From positions 10,168,001-10,232,000 of the forward strand of contig NC_013595.1 of the NCBI RefSeq assembly GCF_000024865.1: a DNA stretch of 64,000 bases, given 5' to 3'. The notes below the pieces were generated by a model. That model was not told the origin of the DNA, did not search any database, and saw nothing but the letters and a program-made list of their open reading frames with translations. Positions 49,195 through 56,986 of this stretch are shown here, piece after piece (position 1 is the stretch's first letter; each line of letters starts with the position of its first letter). The stretch is from Streptosporangium roseum DSM 43021. Its GTDB lineage: Bacteria > Actinomycetota > Actinomycetes > Streptosporangiales > Streptosporangiaceae. The position numbers were made by a program, and so were the translations under genes.

Positions 49195-50340
49195 CTAGCC
49201 CTTGCGCCGGACGTGGACCGGGTCGCCCACGCCGACCATGTGGAAGAGCCGCTCGGCGATGTGCTCCGGAACCCGGGCGCACCCGGAGACGGGGCGCAGC
49301 GGCGGTGTCGGGGACACGGACGGCTCCGGAGGGACCGGCGTCGGGGAGACCGACAGAGCCGGCCGGACCTGATGGAACGGAGCGCTCCGGTAGAGCGGAT
49401 GAAGAGGATGGTCCGGTTGGAGCGGGCGATCCGGGTGGTCCTGCCGGGCGAACCGGACCGGGCGGGCCGACTCCGTCGAGAGCACCGGCCGGGCGGGACG
49501 CCCCACGCCAGGCTCACGGACCGGGCGGGCCGACTCCATCGAGAGCACCGGCCGGGCGGGACGCCCCACCCCGGGCTCACGGACCGGGTTCACGGCCGGA
49601 TCCACGGCCGGACGGTCCGGGCGGTCCGGGAGTGCCCGATCCCCGCCCTTCCGGTCTCCCGCCTCCACCGCCCCGCCGGGGCCGCGCTTGAACCCGCCCG
49701 TGAAGCCACTGGTGAGACCGCTCCTGACGGCGCCGGTGAAGCCGCTGACGGGCTCCCTCACGAAGGAGAGCGTCTCGTACATCGTCGCCGGCGGATCCTC
49801 CGCCCGGTGCCGCTCACGCTGGGCGACGCGGAAGTCACCCGCCGGGGTGAGCGCGCTGGAGCTGTTGCCGTACTGGCAGAAATACGTCCCGCTGCCGGTG
49901 GAGACGTGGGAGATGAGCATCGGGCGGTTGTGGCGGTAGACGGTGAGAAGCTGGCGGCGCAGGTCGATCTCGACCCGCCGGGGCCGTCCCGCGGAGACGA
50001 GCGGCGGCGCCCAGTGCGGATGGGCGAGCGCCCGCCAGGTCTCCGGTCCGACCTCGTCCTTGGCCATCAGCCCCTGCGACTTCTGAAAGGCCCAGACCGC
50101 GACCTGGGTCTCCGCGCCGTAGTAGCCGTTCACCAGGCCCGGGGAGAAGTTCAGTTCCTGCAGTCGTCGTTGCAACCGCTCCACGATCTTCGCGTAGTCA
50201 CCGGGACGCAGGGTCCGCCCCTTGGCCGACACCGGAGCCGGGAGCCCCAGCAGGCCAACGGCCACAACCACCGTTCCCACCAGATATTTGATCACATGGC
50301 GATGAATACCCCGGCGCTCCAGGAAAGCCATGTCGGACAT
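49195..50340 (-). CDS. L,D-transpeptidase-like protein with split, probably inactive YkuD domain
   Basis: A 381-residue secreted protein. Signal peptide near residues 18-40 (LVGTVVVAVGLLGLPAPVSA). A peptidoglycan-binding domain (IVERLQRRLQELNFSPGLVN, with GYYGAETQVAVWAFQKSQGL) covers residues 50-105. The YkuD domain starts RRVEIDLRRQLLTVYRHNRP, with STGSGTYFCQYGNSS and AGDFRVAQRERHRAEDPPA then TMYETLSF. Active members then have a catalytic His-Gly and, about 16 residues on, SHGCVR. Here the first motif reads VSG (198-200), and the Cys motif SGCARV (Cys354) comes only after about 150 residues of Arg/Pro-rich low-complexity sequence, including a duplicated REPGVGRPARPVLS block. The Cys is kept, but both His are gone. 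The frame is unbroken. Confidence 0.82.
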   Translation of the reverse strand: MSDMAFLERRGIHRHVIKYLVGTVVVAVGLLGLPAPVSAKGRTLRPGDYAKIVERLQRRLQELNFSPGLVNGYYGAETQVAVWAFQKSQGLMAKDEVGPETWRALAHPHWAPPLVSAGRPRRVEIDLRRQLLTVYRHNRPMLISHVSTGSGTYFCQYGNSSSALTPAGDFRVAQRERHRAEDPPATMYETLSFVREPVSGFTGAVRSGLTSGFTGGFKRGPGGAVEAGDRKGGDRALPDRPDRPAVDPAVNPVREPGVGRPARPVLSMESARPVREPGVGRPARPVLSTESARPVRFARQDHPDRPLQPDHPLHPLYRSAPFHQVRPALSVSPTPVPPEPSVSPTPPLRPVSGCARVPEHIAERLFHMVGVGDPVHVRRKG

Positions 50341-50411
50341 CGTAAAGAATCAATCCCGACATTAACCCCTGGTGAAAGTGGCTCGAATCCATTGTGTGAA
50401 AGGATCCAGCC

Positions 50412-51398
50412 ATGCACAGGATCGTCGTGCTCGCCCTGGACGGTGTCATCCCCTTCGAGCTGGGCATCCCGGCGCGGGTCTTCGGGGTGGCGAAGGGCCA
50501 GAACGGTGAGCCGCTCTACGAGGTGATCACCTGCACCGTCGACGGCGGCCCCGTCCGCACCGACTCCGACTTCTCGATCGCGGTGGAGCACGGAGCCGAG
50601 GCCCTGGCCACCGCGGACACCGTGGTGATCCCGGCCACCCACGCGCTCGGCCAGATCTCCGCGGAGGGACGGCTCCCCGAGCCGCTGGCCCGGGCGATCG
50701 CCCGCATCCGGCCGGGCACCCGCCTGGTCTCGATCTGCACCGCCGCCTACGTCCTCGCGGCGGCCGGGCTGCTCGACGGCCGCCCGGCGACCACCCACTG
50801 GAGCAGTGCCGAGCACTTCCAGAAGCGGTTCCCCCAGGTCAACGTCAACCCCAACGTGCTGTTCGTGGACGACGGGGACGTGCTGACCTCGGCCGGCGTG
50901 GCCGCCGGGGTCGACCTGTGCCTGCACATCGTCCGCCGGGACCACGGCAGCGAGGCCGCCAACCACGTGGCCCGGCGGTGCGTCGTCCCGCCGTGGCGCG
51001 ACGGCGGCCAGGCCCAGTTCATCGAGCGCCCGATCCCCGAGCGGTCCACCGCCACCACCTCGGCGACCAGGGCCTGGGCGCTGGAGCGCCTGCACCTGCC
51101 GCTCCCCCTCACCGAGCTGGCCGACCACGCCCGGATGAGCCGGCGCACCTTCACCCGGCGCTTCCGCGACGAGATGGGGGTCAGTCCGGGCCAGTGGCTC
51201 ATCCTGCAGCGGCTGGAGCTTGCCCGCCGCCTGCTGGAGGCCAGTGACCTGCCGGTGGACGGTGTCGCCGAGCGGGCCGGTTTCGGCACCGCCACCTCCC
51301 TCCGGCAGCACATGCAGGCGGCCGTCGGCGTCTCACCGATGGCCTACCGTCGCACGTTCCGGTCGGCAGAGCCCGATCTGACCCTGGTCGAGGCCTGA
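50412..51398 (+). CDS. GlxA family AraC-type transcriptional regulator
   Basis: A 328-residue regulator with an N-terminal DJ-1/PfpI-like domain (MHRIVVLALDGVIPFELGIP; nucleophile-elbow-like LVSICTAAYVLAAAGLLDG). Two C-terminal AraC-type helix-turn-helix motifs follow: LTELADHARMSRRTFTRRFR and VDGVAERAGFGTATSLRQHM. GlxA-type proteins sense amines or small molecules and usually activate a neighbouring operon. Here the nearest plus-strand gene is far away, so the target is unclear. ATG 50412 follows GAAAGGA with good spacing. Confidence 0.94.
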   Translation: MHRIVVLALDGVIPFELGIPARVFGVAKGQNGEPLYEVITCTVDGGPVRTDSDFSIAVEHGAEALATADTVVIPATHALGQISAEGRLPEPLARAIARIRPGTRLVSICTAAYVLAAAGLLDGRPATTHWSSAEHFQKRFPQVNVNPNVLFVDDGDVLTSAGVAAGVDLCLHIVRRDHGSEAANHVARRCVVPPWRDGGQAQFIERPIPERSTATTSATRAWALERLHLPLPLTELADHARMSRRTFTRRFRDEMGVSPGQWLILQRLELARRLLEASDLPVDGVAERAGFGTATSLRQHMQAAVGVSPMAYRRTFRSAEPDLTLVEA

Positions 51399-51426
51399 GC
51401 CTCCGCGCCGGCCCGGGGCCTGCGCC

Positions 51427-51490
51427 GGGTTCGGGGTCGGAGGTGGGTTCGGGGTCGGATTCAAGGGCGGGTTCGGGTTCGGGGGGGTTC
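51427..51490. repeat. GGGTTCGGGGTCGGA-type short repeats
   Basis: Imperfect 15- to 18-base units rich in GGGTTCGGG fill most of the gap between the convergent GlxA-like and ArsR-like genes. No terminator hairpin was seen beyond them. Confidence 0.7.
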
Positions 51491-51539
51491 AGAGCCTGAG
51501 CCGTACCCGGTCCGCGCGCGCCCCGACGGCCGTGACGGG

Positions 51540-51908
51540 TCAGCCGTGACGGAGGTGCTCGCGGCTGAGGTCGAGGAGCATCCGCACGTGGACGTCGGCG
51601 AGACGGTAGTAGATCATCCGCCCGGCCCGGCGGCTGGCCACGATGCCCGCCGTCCGCAGCAGCCTGAGCGCATGCGACACGGCGGTGTCGCTGACCTCCA
51701 CCGTCTCGGTGAGGTCGCAGACGCACAGCTCACCGGCTTCGAGCAGGGCGTACAGGAGCTGCGCCCGGGTCGGGTCCCCCAGCAGGCGGAACAGGTCGGC
51801 GAGCTGGGTCGCCTCCTCCGGGGTGACGAGCCGGTCGCGTGCCGCCGCCACCCTCCCCTCATCCGGCTCCATGGTCGTGCACGCGTCCAGACCGGCGAGG
51901 ACATCCAT
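51540..51908 (-). CDS. ArsR/SmtB family metal-responsive repressor
   Basis: A 122-residue winged-helix repressor. QLADLFRLLGDPTRAQLLYA is helix 1-2, followed by ELCVCDLTETVEVSDTAVSH. The HTH continues ALRLLRTAGIVASRRAGRMI. Two metal-site patterns occur together: the alpha-3 ELCVCDL motif (As/Cd/Pb sensors) and, at the C-terminus, DVHVRMLLDLSREHLRHG, the alpha-5 Asp-x-His...His site of zinc/nickel sensors. ATG 51908 has AGGAG nine bases upstream; the frame could start at 51935 but would then include the ribosome binding site. The palindrome at 51937 is its probable operator. No efflux pump or arsenic gene is adjacent other than the MFS gene 160 bases upstream on the same strand. Confidence 0.92.
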   Translation of the reverse strand: MDVLAGLDACTTMEPDEGRVAAARDRLVTPEEATQLADLFRLLGDPTRAQLLYALLEAGELCVCDLTETVEVSDTAVSHALRLLRTAGIVASRRAGRMIYYRLADVHVRMLLDLSREHLRHG

Positions 51909-51936
51909 GGGACAAACTCCTGAACAGGTGCTCAAA

Positions 51937-51956
51937 TGATAATGACTATCGTATCA
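51937..51956. promoter_or_regulatory. Probable ArsR/SmtB-family operator
   Basis: TGATA and TATCA form an inverted repeat around ATGACTATCG, 29 bases upstream of the repressor's ATG. The AT-rich, interrupted-palindrome layout fits ArsR/SmtB or Fur/Zur-type boxes and suggests autoregulation. Confidence 0.5.
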
Positions 51957-52068
51957 AGCTACCCGTTCCGACGGCGGATCTCACAAGTCGCGCCACCGCG
52001 ACGGTGATCGATCACGGAAAAGGCCCCGGCGCACGGCACGAGCACGGTGAGGCCGATGCCCGGAGCCC

Positions 52069-53508
52069 TCAGGGCGACGCGGCGCTCAGCGGTTCGGCGA
52101 TGTCCTCCAGGCTCCTGCCTTCGGCCTTGACGCCGAGGAACATCTCCACCAGCCCGGCCGCGATCATGAGGACCGCGCCGATGGAGAAGGCCAGCGCGGT
52201 GTCGCCCGGCCTGCCGCTCTCCACGAGGTTGGCGAAGACCAGCGGACCGGCGATGCCGCCGACGAAGGTGCCGATCGCGTAGAAGAACGCGATGGCCATG
52301 GCCCGGGTCTCCATCGGGAAGATCTCGCTGACGGTCAGGTAGGCCGCGCTCGCCCCGGCCGAGGCGAAGAAGAGCACGACGCACCAGCAGGCGGTCAGCG
52401 TGACCGCGGTCAGCACGCCCTGGTTGAACAGCCAGGCCGTGCCGAGCAGCAGCACCCCGGATCCGATGTAGGTGCCGGAGATCATGGGCACCCGGCCGAC
52501 GGTGTCGAACAGCCGCCCGAGCAGCAGCGGGCCGAGGAAGTTGCCCACGGCGATGACGGCGAAGTAGTAGCCCGTGCTGGTGTCGATCTTAAAGAAGGTC
52601 GACAGGATCTGGGCGTACCCGAAGGTGATGGCGTTGTAGAGGAACGCCTGCCCGATGAAGAGCGAGAAGCCGAGGATCGTGCGCTTGGGGTAGCGGGCGA
52701 CCATGGTGTGCGCGATCCGGCCGAAGCCGATCGACCTGCGCTGGTGGATGGTCATGGACTGCGAGGGCTCCTCCAGCCGGACGCCCTTCTCCCGCTCGAC
52801 CTCCTCCTCGATGCCGTCGACCAGTTCCTCGGCCTCCCGGTCCCGGCCGTGGATGAACAGCCAGCGCGGGCTCTCGGGCACGTGCCGCCGGACGAGGAGG
52901 ATGCCCAGGCCCAGGACCACGCCCAGGCCGAACGCGATGCGCCAGCCCACGTTCACCGCGAAGTTGTTCAGCAGCGGGACGGTCAGCAGCGCGCCGCCGG
53001 CGGCGCCGAGCCAGTAGCTGCCGTTGATGATGATGTCGATCCGGCCCCGGTGGCGGCTCGGGATCAGCTCGTCGATGGCGGAGTTGATCGCGGCGTACTC
53101 CCCGCCGATGCCGAACCCGGTCAGGAAGCGGAACAGGAAGAACCACCACGCGGAGAACGACAGCGCGGTCGCCGCGGTGGCGACCAGGTAGACGATCATC
53201 GTGATGATGAACAGCTTCTTGCGGCCGAACCTGTCGGTGAGCCAGCCGAAGAACAGCGCTCCGAGGCACGCTCCGGCCACGTAGAGGGCCGCCGCCGTAC
53301 CGGCCACCTGGGTCTGGGTGATCTCCAGCCCGCTGCCGTCCTTGGCCAGCTGGGCCGAGAGGTTGCCGATGATCGTCACTTCGAGGCCGTCGAGGATCCA
53401 CACGGTCCCGAGGCCGATGATGATCATCCAGTGCCACCGTGACCATGGCAGCCGGTCCAACCGCGCGGGGACCTTCGTGGTCACCGTCCCCGTCCGAACA
53501 TCGCTCAT
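52069..53508 (-). CDS. MFS transporter, sugar porter-like
   Basis: A 479-residue transporter with twelve helices. FFGWLTDRFGRKKLFIITMI carries the MFS motif between helices 2 and 3. RVRRHVPESPRWL-type sequence (LLVRRHVPESPRWLFIHGRD) with a charged central loop (EELVDGIEEEVEREKG) is typical of sugar porter and metabolite:H+ symporter families. GGEYAAINSAIDELIPSRHR follows helix 4. The substrate is unknown. It begins 30 bases after the stop of the diiron oxygenase gene on the same strand, so the two probably form one unit, transporting the substrate or product of that oxygenase. Confidence 0.92.
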   Translation of the reverse strand: MSDVRTGTVTTKVPARLDRLPWSRWHWMIIIGLGTVWILDGLEVTIIGNLSAQLAKDGSGLEITQTQVAGTAAALYVAGACLGALFFGWLTDRFGRKKLFIITMIVYLVATAATALSFSAWWFFLFRFLTGFGIGGEYAAINSAIDELIPSRHRGRIDIIINGSYWLGAAGGALLTVPLLNNFAVNVGWRIAFGLGVVLGLGILLVRRHVPESPRWLFIHGRDREAEELVDGIEEEVEREKGVRLEEPSQSMTIHQRRSIGFGRIAHTMVARYPKRTILGFSLFIGQAFLYNAITFGYAQILSTFFKIDTSTGYYFAVIAVGNFLGPLLLGRLFDTVGRVPMISGTYIGSGVLLLGTAWLFNQGVLTAVTLTACWCVVLFFASAGASAAYLTVSEIFPMETRAMAIAFFYAIGTFVGGIAGPLVFANLVESGRPGDTALAFSIGAVLMIAAGLVEMFLGVKAEGRSLEDIAEPLSAASP

Positions 53509-53538
53509 GGCGGCACCGGCTACCCGCCGGAGATCAGC

Positions 53539-54465
53539 TCATACCAGGAGATCGCGACTCCGCAGGTCAGCCTCTGGCAGGAGCCCGGCCCGGCGCCACA
53601 GGCGCCTGCCCGGCCCCTTGATCATCCCCAGCCCGCCCAGCTCGGCCACCACCTTGCCCGCCGCCCACGCGAGGGTCTCCCGGTAGTGCGGGTTGCGGGC
53701 GGCGACCCGCCGGGCCCGCCGCGGGTCGAGCCCGACGGCGGCGTAGACGCCGGGGTGGACCAGGCGGGTCGTCGCGAGGTAGACGGCGCCGCCGAGGACC
53801 AGCCGGTGGTAGGCGCGGGCGAACGGCCCGGCCGCGGTCCACTGGCGGGCGAGCTCCTGCTTGGCGTAACGGATGTGCCGGGCCTCCTCGACCACGTGGA
53901 TCCGGGAGACCTGGCGGGACAGGGGCTGCAGCGTCTCGTCCGCCATGGCCTCGCGCTGCAGCGCGTCGAGGACCTCCTCCACGAAGAGCGCCCCGGCGAA
54001 CCCGGAGATCTGCCGGAGCACCAGCACCACCGACCGTCCGAGCAGGCGGGCGACGCGGTCGGGGCCGTAGGCCGGGCACCCGAACTTGTCGATCATCCGG
54101 GCGAACATCACGGAGTGCCGGGTCTCGTCGCCGATCTCGGTCAGCGCGTACTGGACGTGCTTGGTCGTGGGGTCCTGGTCGTAGATGTGCCTCATGAGCA
54201 CCCGGATGAGCAGGCACTCGAACCAGACGCCGACGCTCGCGATGCTGGCCGTCTCGTGCCTGGTCAGCTCGATCCGCCGCTCCTCGCCGAGCTCCTCCCA
54301 CAGCGCCGTGCCGTACAGGGAGGAGCGGTGCGGCGGGGCGAAGGGGCGTCCCTCGGCGAGCGGGGCCTCCCAGTCGATCTCGGTCAGCGGGTCGTAGGAG
54401 TGCTTGGCCGAGGTGCGCAGCAGCCGTTCGGCGGTCTGCTCGCGGTCCGGGGGCGCGATCGTCAC
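53539..54465 (-). CDS. AurF-like diiron N-oxygenase
   Basis: A 308-residue helical protein of the p-aminobenzoate N-oxygenase AurF family. Iron ligands are visible as two E/D-x-x-H helices: ALTEIGDETRHSVMFARMID, and IHVVEEARHIRYAKQELARQ near residue 195. Earlier Glu-rich helices (RHETASIASVGVWFECLLIR; FAGALFVEEVLDALQREAMA) supply the rest. AurF oxidises aryl amines to nitro compounds. Many actinobacterial homologues next to a TetR gene have unknown substrates. It is transcribed divergently from the TetR gene at 54643, with a palindrome in between, and is followed by the MFS gene. Confidence 0.9.
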   Translation of the reverse strand: MTIAPPDREQTAERLLRTSAKHSYDPLTEIDWEAPLAEGRPFAPPHRSSLYGTALWEELGEERRIELTRHETASIASVGVWFECLLIRVLMRHIYDQDPTTKHVQYALTEIGDETRHSVMFARMIDKFGCPAYGPDRVARLLGRSVVLVLRQISGFAGALFVEEVLDALQREAMADETLQPLSRQVSRIHVVEEARHIRYAKQELARQWTAAGPFARAYHRLVLGGAVYLATTRLVHPGVYAAVGLDPRRARRVAARNPHYRETLAWAAGKVVAELGGLGMIKGPGRRLWRRAGLLPEADLRSRDLLV

Positions 54466-54481
54466 GAGGATTCTCCCAACC

Positions 54482-54516
54482 GGCGATTTACATTTTCGCC
54501 TGAAACGTAAATCGCC
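54482..54516. promoter_or_regulatory. Operator-like palindrome in the oxygenase/TetR divergent region
   Basis: GGCGATTTAC (54482-54491) and GTAAATCGCC (54507-54516) are perfect 10-bp inverted repeats with 15 bases between. A related GTTTACATTTC half-site recurs at 54541. These are the natural binding sites for the adjacent TetR protein, controlling both genes. Confidence 0.6.
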
Positions 54517-54642
54517 GATGGCCGCCGGTCAACACCTTTCGTTTACATTTCACCGGCATTCGTAAGTTGTGTCCGATCTCACATACAGGCCCACGGGTAC
54601 GATCACCCCAACCCCTCATGACCGCGACAGGAGCAGGACCCG

Positions 54643-55224
54643 ATGAGTGAAGAGGACATCCGGGGGCGGATCCTCGACGCCGCCGAGGAGTGCTTCCTCG
54701 AGATCGGGTTGAGCGCCCGGATCCACCGGCTCATCGCCGAACGGGCCGCGGTCTCGCGCCCCACGGTCTACAAGCACGTCGGGGACCAGCAGGCCATCCT
54801 GGACGCGCTCCTGCACCGGGAGGTCGGCCGCTTCCTCGACATCGCGCGCCCCCTGCTCGAACGGCCCAGCCCGATCAGGGAGCAGCTCGCCGAGATCGTG
54901 GCGTTCAGCGTCACCTATGCCCGGCACCATCCCCTGCTGCGCAAGATGCTCCTGGAGCAGCCGGAGGTGGTGCTCCCCCGGTTCACGGTCGACGCCGGGC
55001 CGCTGATGCGCCTGGCGGTCGACGCGACGGCTCCCGCGCTGCGACGGGCCTTCGCCCGCGCGGGAGCCACCGACGTCAGGATCGACGTGGTGGTCGAGTG
55101 GGGAGTACGGCTCATCCTCTCCCTCATCACCACGCCCAGCCTGACGACCGATCTGGACGATCCCGTCGAACTGCGCCGTTACATCGACACCCTGATGCGC
55201 ATCGGCCTCATTCCGCTGTCATGA
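54643..55224 (+). CDS. TetR family transcriptional regulator
   Basis: A 193-residue repressor. The N-terminal HTH is ILDAAEECFLEIGLSARIHR, LIAERAAVSRPTVYKHVGDQ, QAILDALLHREVG. The C-terminal ligand domain is helical and unassigned. ATG 54643 follows CAGGAGCAGGA. It is divergent from the AurF-like gene, and probably represses it through the inverted repeat at 54482. The next gene downstream on the same strand (the OleA-like thiolase) begins 71 bases after, so co-transcription is possible. Confidence 0.93.
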   Translation: MSEEDIRGRILDAAEECFLEIGLSARIHRLIAERAAVSRPTVYKHVGDQQAILDALLHREVGRFLDIARPLLERPSPIREQLAEIVAFSVTYARHHPLLRKMLLEQPEVVLPRFTVDAGPLMRLAVDATAPALRRAFARAGATDVRIDVVVEWGVRLILSLITTPSLTTDLDDPVELRRYIDTLMRIGLIPLS

Positions 55225-55295
55225 CCAGGACAATTTCCGGTCTTTTCGATACATTGCGCGGACATGGGGAGAATTGACCGCATATAGGGGGAGCG

Positions 55296-56255
55296 ATGAG
55301 AGCCCGGATCACGGGCGTCGCGACGTATCTGCCGGAACGGACGCTGACCAGCGCGGAGGTGGAGCAGCGGATCGAGGGATACGTGCCCTACCAAGGTGTG
55401 GTCGAGCGGTTGACGGGAATCCGGTCACGGTACGTCGCCCGCGACGATCAGCAGGCATCCGACCTGGCGGTGGAGGCCGCACGCAAGCTCGACCACGCCG
55501 GCGCCGATCTGATGATCTTCGCCTCGGCCTCGCAGGACATGGTCGAGCCCGCGACCGCGCACATCGTGGCAGCCAAGCTCGGCCTGTCCTGCCCGGTGTT
55601 CGACGTCAAGAACGCCTGCAACAGCGTGCTCAACGGGATCCAGATCGCCGAGGCGCTGATCCTGTCCGGCGCGCACCGCAAGGTGCTGGTCTGCTCGGGT
55701 GAGGTCCCCTCACGGGCGATCCGGTGGCGGGTCAGGGACAGGGCGCAGTTCGTGGACTCCTTCGCCGGATACACGCTGTCGGACACCGGGGCCGCGGTGC
55801 TGGTCACCACGGATTTGGAACGTGGCATTTTCTACCGCGACTTCTCGGCCGACTCCACCGCGTGGGCGATCGGCACGCTGCCGGGAGGCGGCTCGGCGCA
55901 TCCGCGCGACCCCGAGTACTCCTACTTCCGGGGCGACGGGCGGCGGCTGAAGGAGGCGTTCGAGCGGATCGGCCCGGACATCTTCCTCAACGCGCTCAAG
56001 CGCACCGGCCTGAGCTGGGACGACTTCGCCGTCGTGGCGGTGCACCAGGTGGCGCTGCCGTACCTGCGCTTCCTCGCGCAGGTGCTGGACATCCCCGAGG
56101 AGAAGCTCGTGGTCAGCCTGCCCGACCACGGCAACTGCGCCTCGACCACGCTGCCGCTCCAGCTCGCGCTGGGCGGGTGGGAGCCGGGTGACCGGGTCGC
56201 CCTGCTCGGCCTGGGCGGCGGGATCAGCACGGGCGTGATGCTGGCGGAGATGTGA
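55296..56255 (+). CDS. OleA-like thiolase (KAS III family)
   Basis: A 319-residue condensing enzyme. The catalytic triad is complete: Cys108 in VFDVKNACNSVLNGIQIAEA, His250 in VAVHQVALPYLRF and Asn280 in DHGNCAST. DMVEPATAHI (Glu84) matches the EPSTA-type glutamate that OleA uses for deprotonation in head-to-head Claisen condensation, and the flanking LGLSCPVFDVKNAC also resembles OleA more than FabH. OleA joins two acyl-CoAs into a beta-keto acid, the first step to long-chain olefins and beta-lactones. ATG 55296 has GGGGGAG five bases upstream. The next four genes are coupled to it. Confidence 0.9.
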   Translation: MRARITGVATYLPERTLTSAEVEQRIEGYVPYQGVVERLTGIRSRYVARDDQQASDLAVEAARKLDHAGADLMIFASASQDMVEPATAHIVAAKLGLSCPVFDVKNACNSVLNGIQIAEALILSGAHRKVLVCSGEVPSRAIRWRVRDRAQFVDSFAGYTLSDTGAAVLVTTDLERGIFYRDFSADSTAWAIGTLPGGGSAHPRDPEYSYFRGDGRRLKEAFERIGPDIFLNALKRTGLSWDDFAVVAVHQVALPYLRFLAQVLDIPEEKLVVSLPDHGNCASTTLPLQLALGGWEPGDRVALLGLGGGISTGVMLAEM

Positions 56256-56986
56256 TGAACCTCTGGGTGATCGTTCCGGCCTACAACGAGGCCGCGGGCA
56301 TCGAGGCGACGCTCCGGGCGCTGGCCGGGCAGGACGACCGTGACTTCACCCTGGTCGTGGTGGACAACGCGAGCACCGACGACACCGCCGAGATCGTCCG
56401 GCGGCACGGTGTCGAGGTGATCACCGAGACCCGGAAGGGCACCGGCGCCGCCTCCGACACCGGGATGCGCCATGCCATCGCGCACGGCGCGACCCATCTG
56501 GCCAGGACCGACGCCGACTGCCTGCCCCGCCCCGACTGGGTGCGCAACATCCGGCGCGCGTTCGGCGACGGGCTGGAGATGGTGGGCGGCCGGCTCGTGC
56601 CCCGGACCGACGAGTTCCCGCTGAAGTTCTGGGAGCGGCGGTTCATCCCGTTCGTGGTGGACGTGGCCGCGACGTTCGGCCGCTACCGGCCGGGCAACCG
56701 GTCGCCGGAGTATCTCGGGCCGTACGTGATGATGCCCGGCGCGACCCTGGCCATCACCGCCGCGCTCTACGAGCGGGCCGGAGGTTTCCCGAGAACCGCC
56801 ATCGAGGAAGTCCACGAGGACCGGGCCCTGGTCAACCGGGTCCGCAAGCTCACCTCCGCCTACGGCTCGCGCCGCGACGTGGTCGTCTTCGGCTCGGTCC
56901 GGCGCCTGCGGGCGTACGGCCTGGCGGGCACCCTGGCCTGGTACGCCGACCATCGCTACCAGCCCGAAGTGATCGATATCCGGTGA
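56255..56986 (+). CDS. Family 2 glycosyltransferase
   Basis: A 243-residue GT-A enzyme. MNLWVIVPAYNEAAGIEATL and VVVDNASTDDTAEIVRRHG are the nucleotide-binding part, and HLARTDADCLPRPDWV holds the DxD-like acid pair. PGATLAITAALYERAGGFP and EEVHEDRALVNRV (the ED motif) give the catalytic region. There is no transmembrane helix. The ATG shares its A with the OleA-like stop, or a GTG one codon earlier is used. A GT2 between OleA- and P450-type genes is not part of known OleABCD sets; it may glycosylate the product or an acyl precursor. Confidence 0.88.
   Translation: MNLWVIVPAYNEAAGIEATLRALAGQDDRDFTLVVVDNASTDDTAEIVRRHGVEVITETRKGTGAASDTGMRHAIAHGATHLARTDADCLPRPDWVRNIRRAFGDGLEMVGGRLVPRTDEFPLKFWERRFIPFVVDVAATFGRYRPGNRSPEYLGPYVMMPGATLAITAALYERAGGFPRTAIEEVHEDRALVNRVRKLTSAYGSRRDVVVFGSVRRLRAYGLAGTLAWYADHRYQPEVIDIR

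Noticed and set aside
48992..49282. Short frames in the 18-bp repeats after the histidine kinase
   Set aside because: Both strands give repetitive peptides because the unit length is a multiple of three; no start signals.
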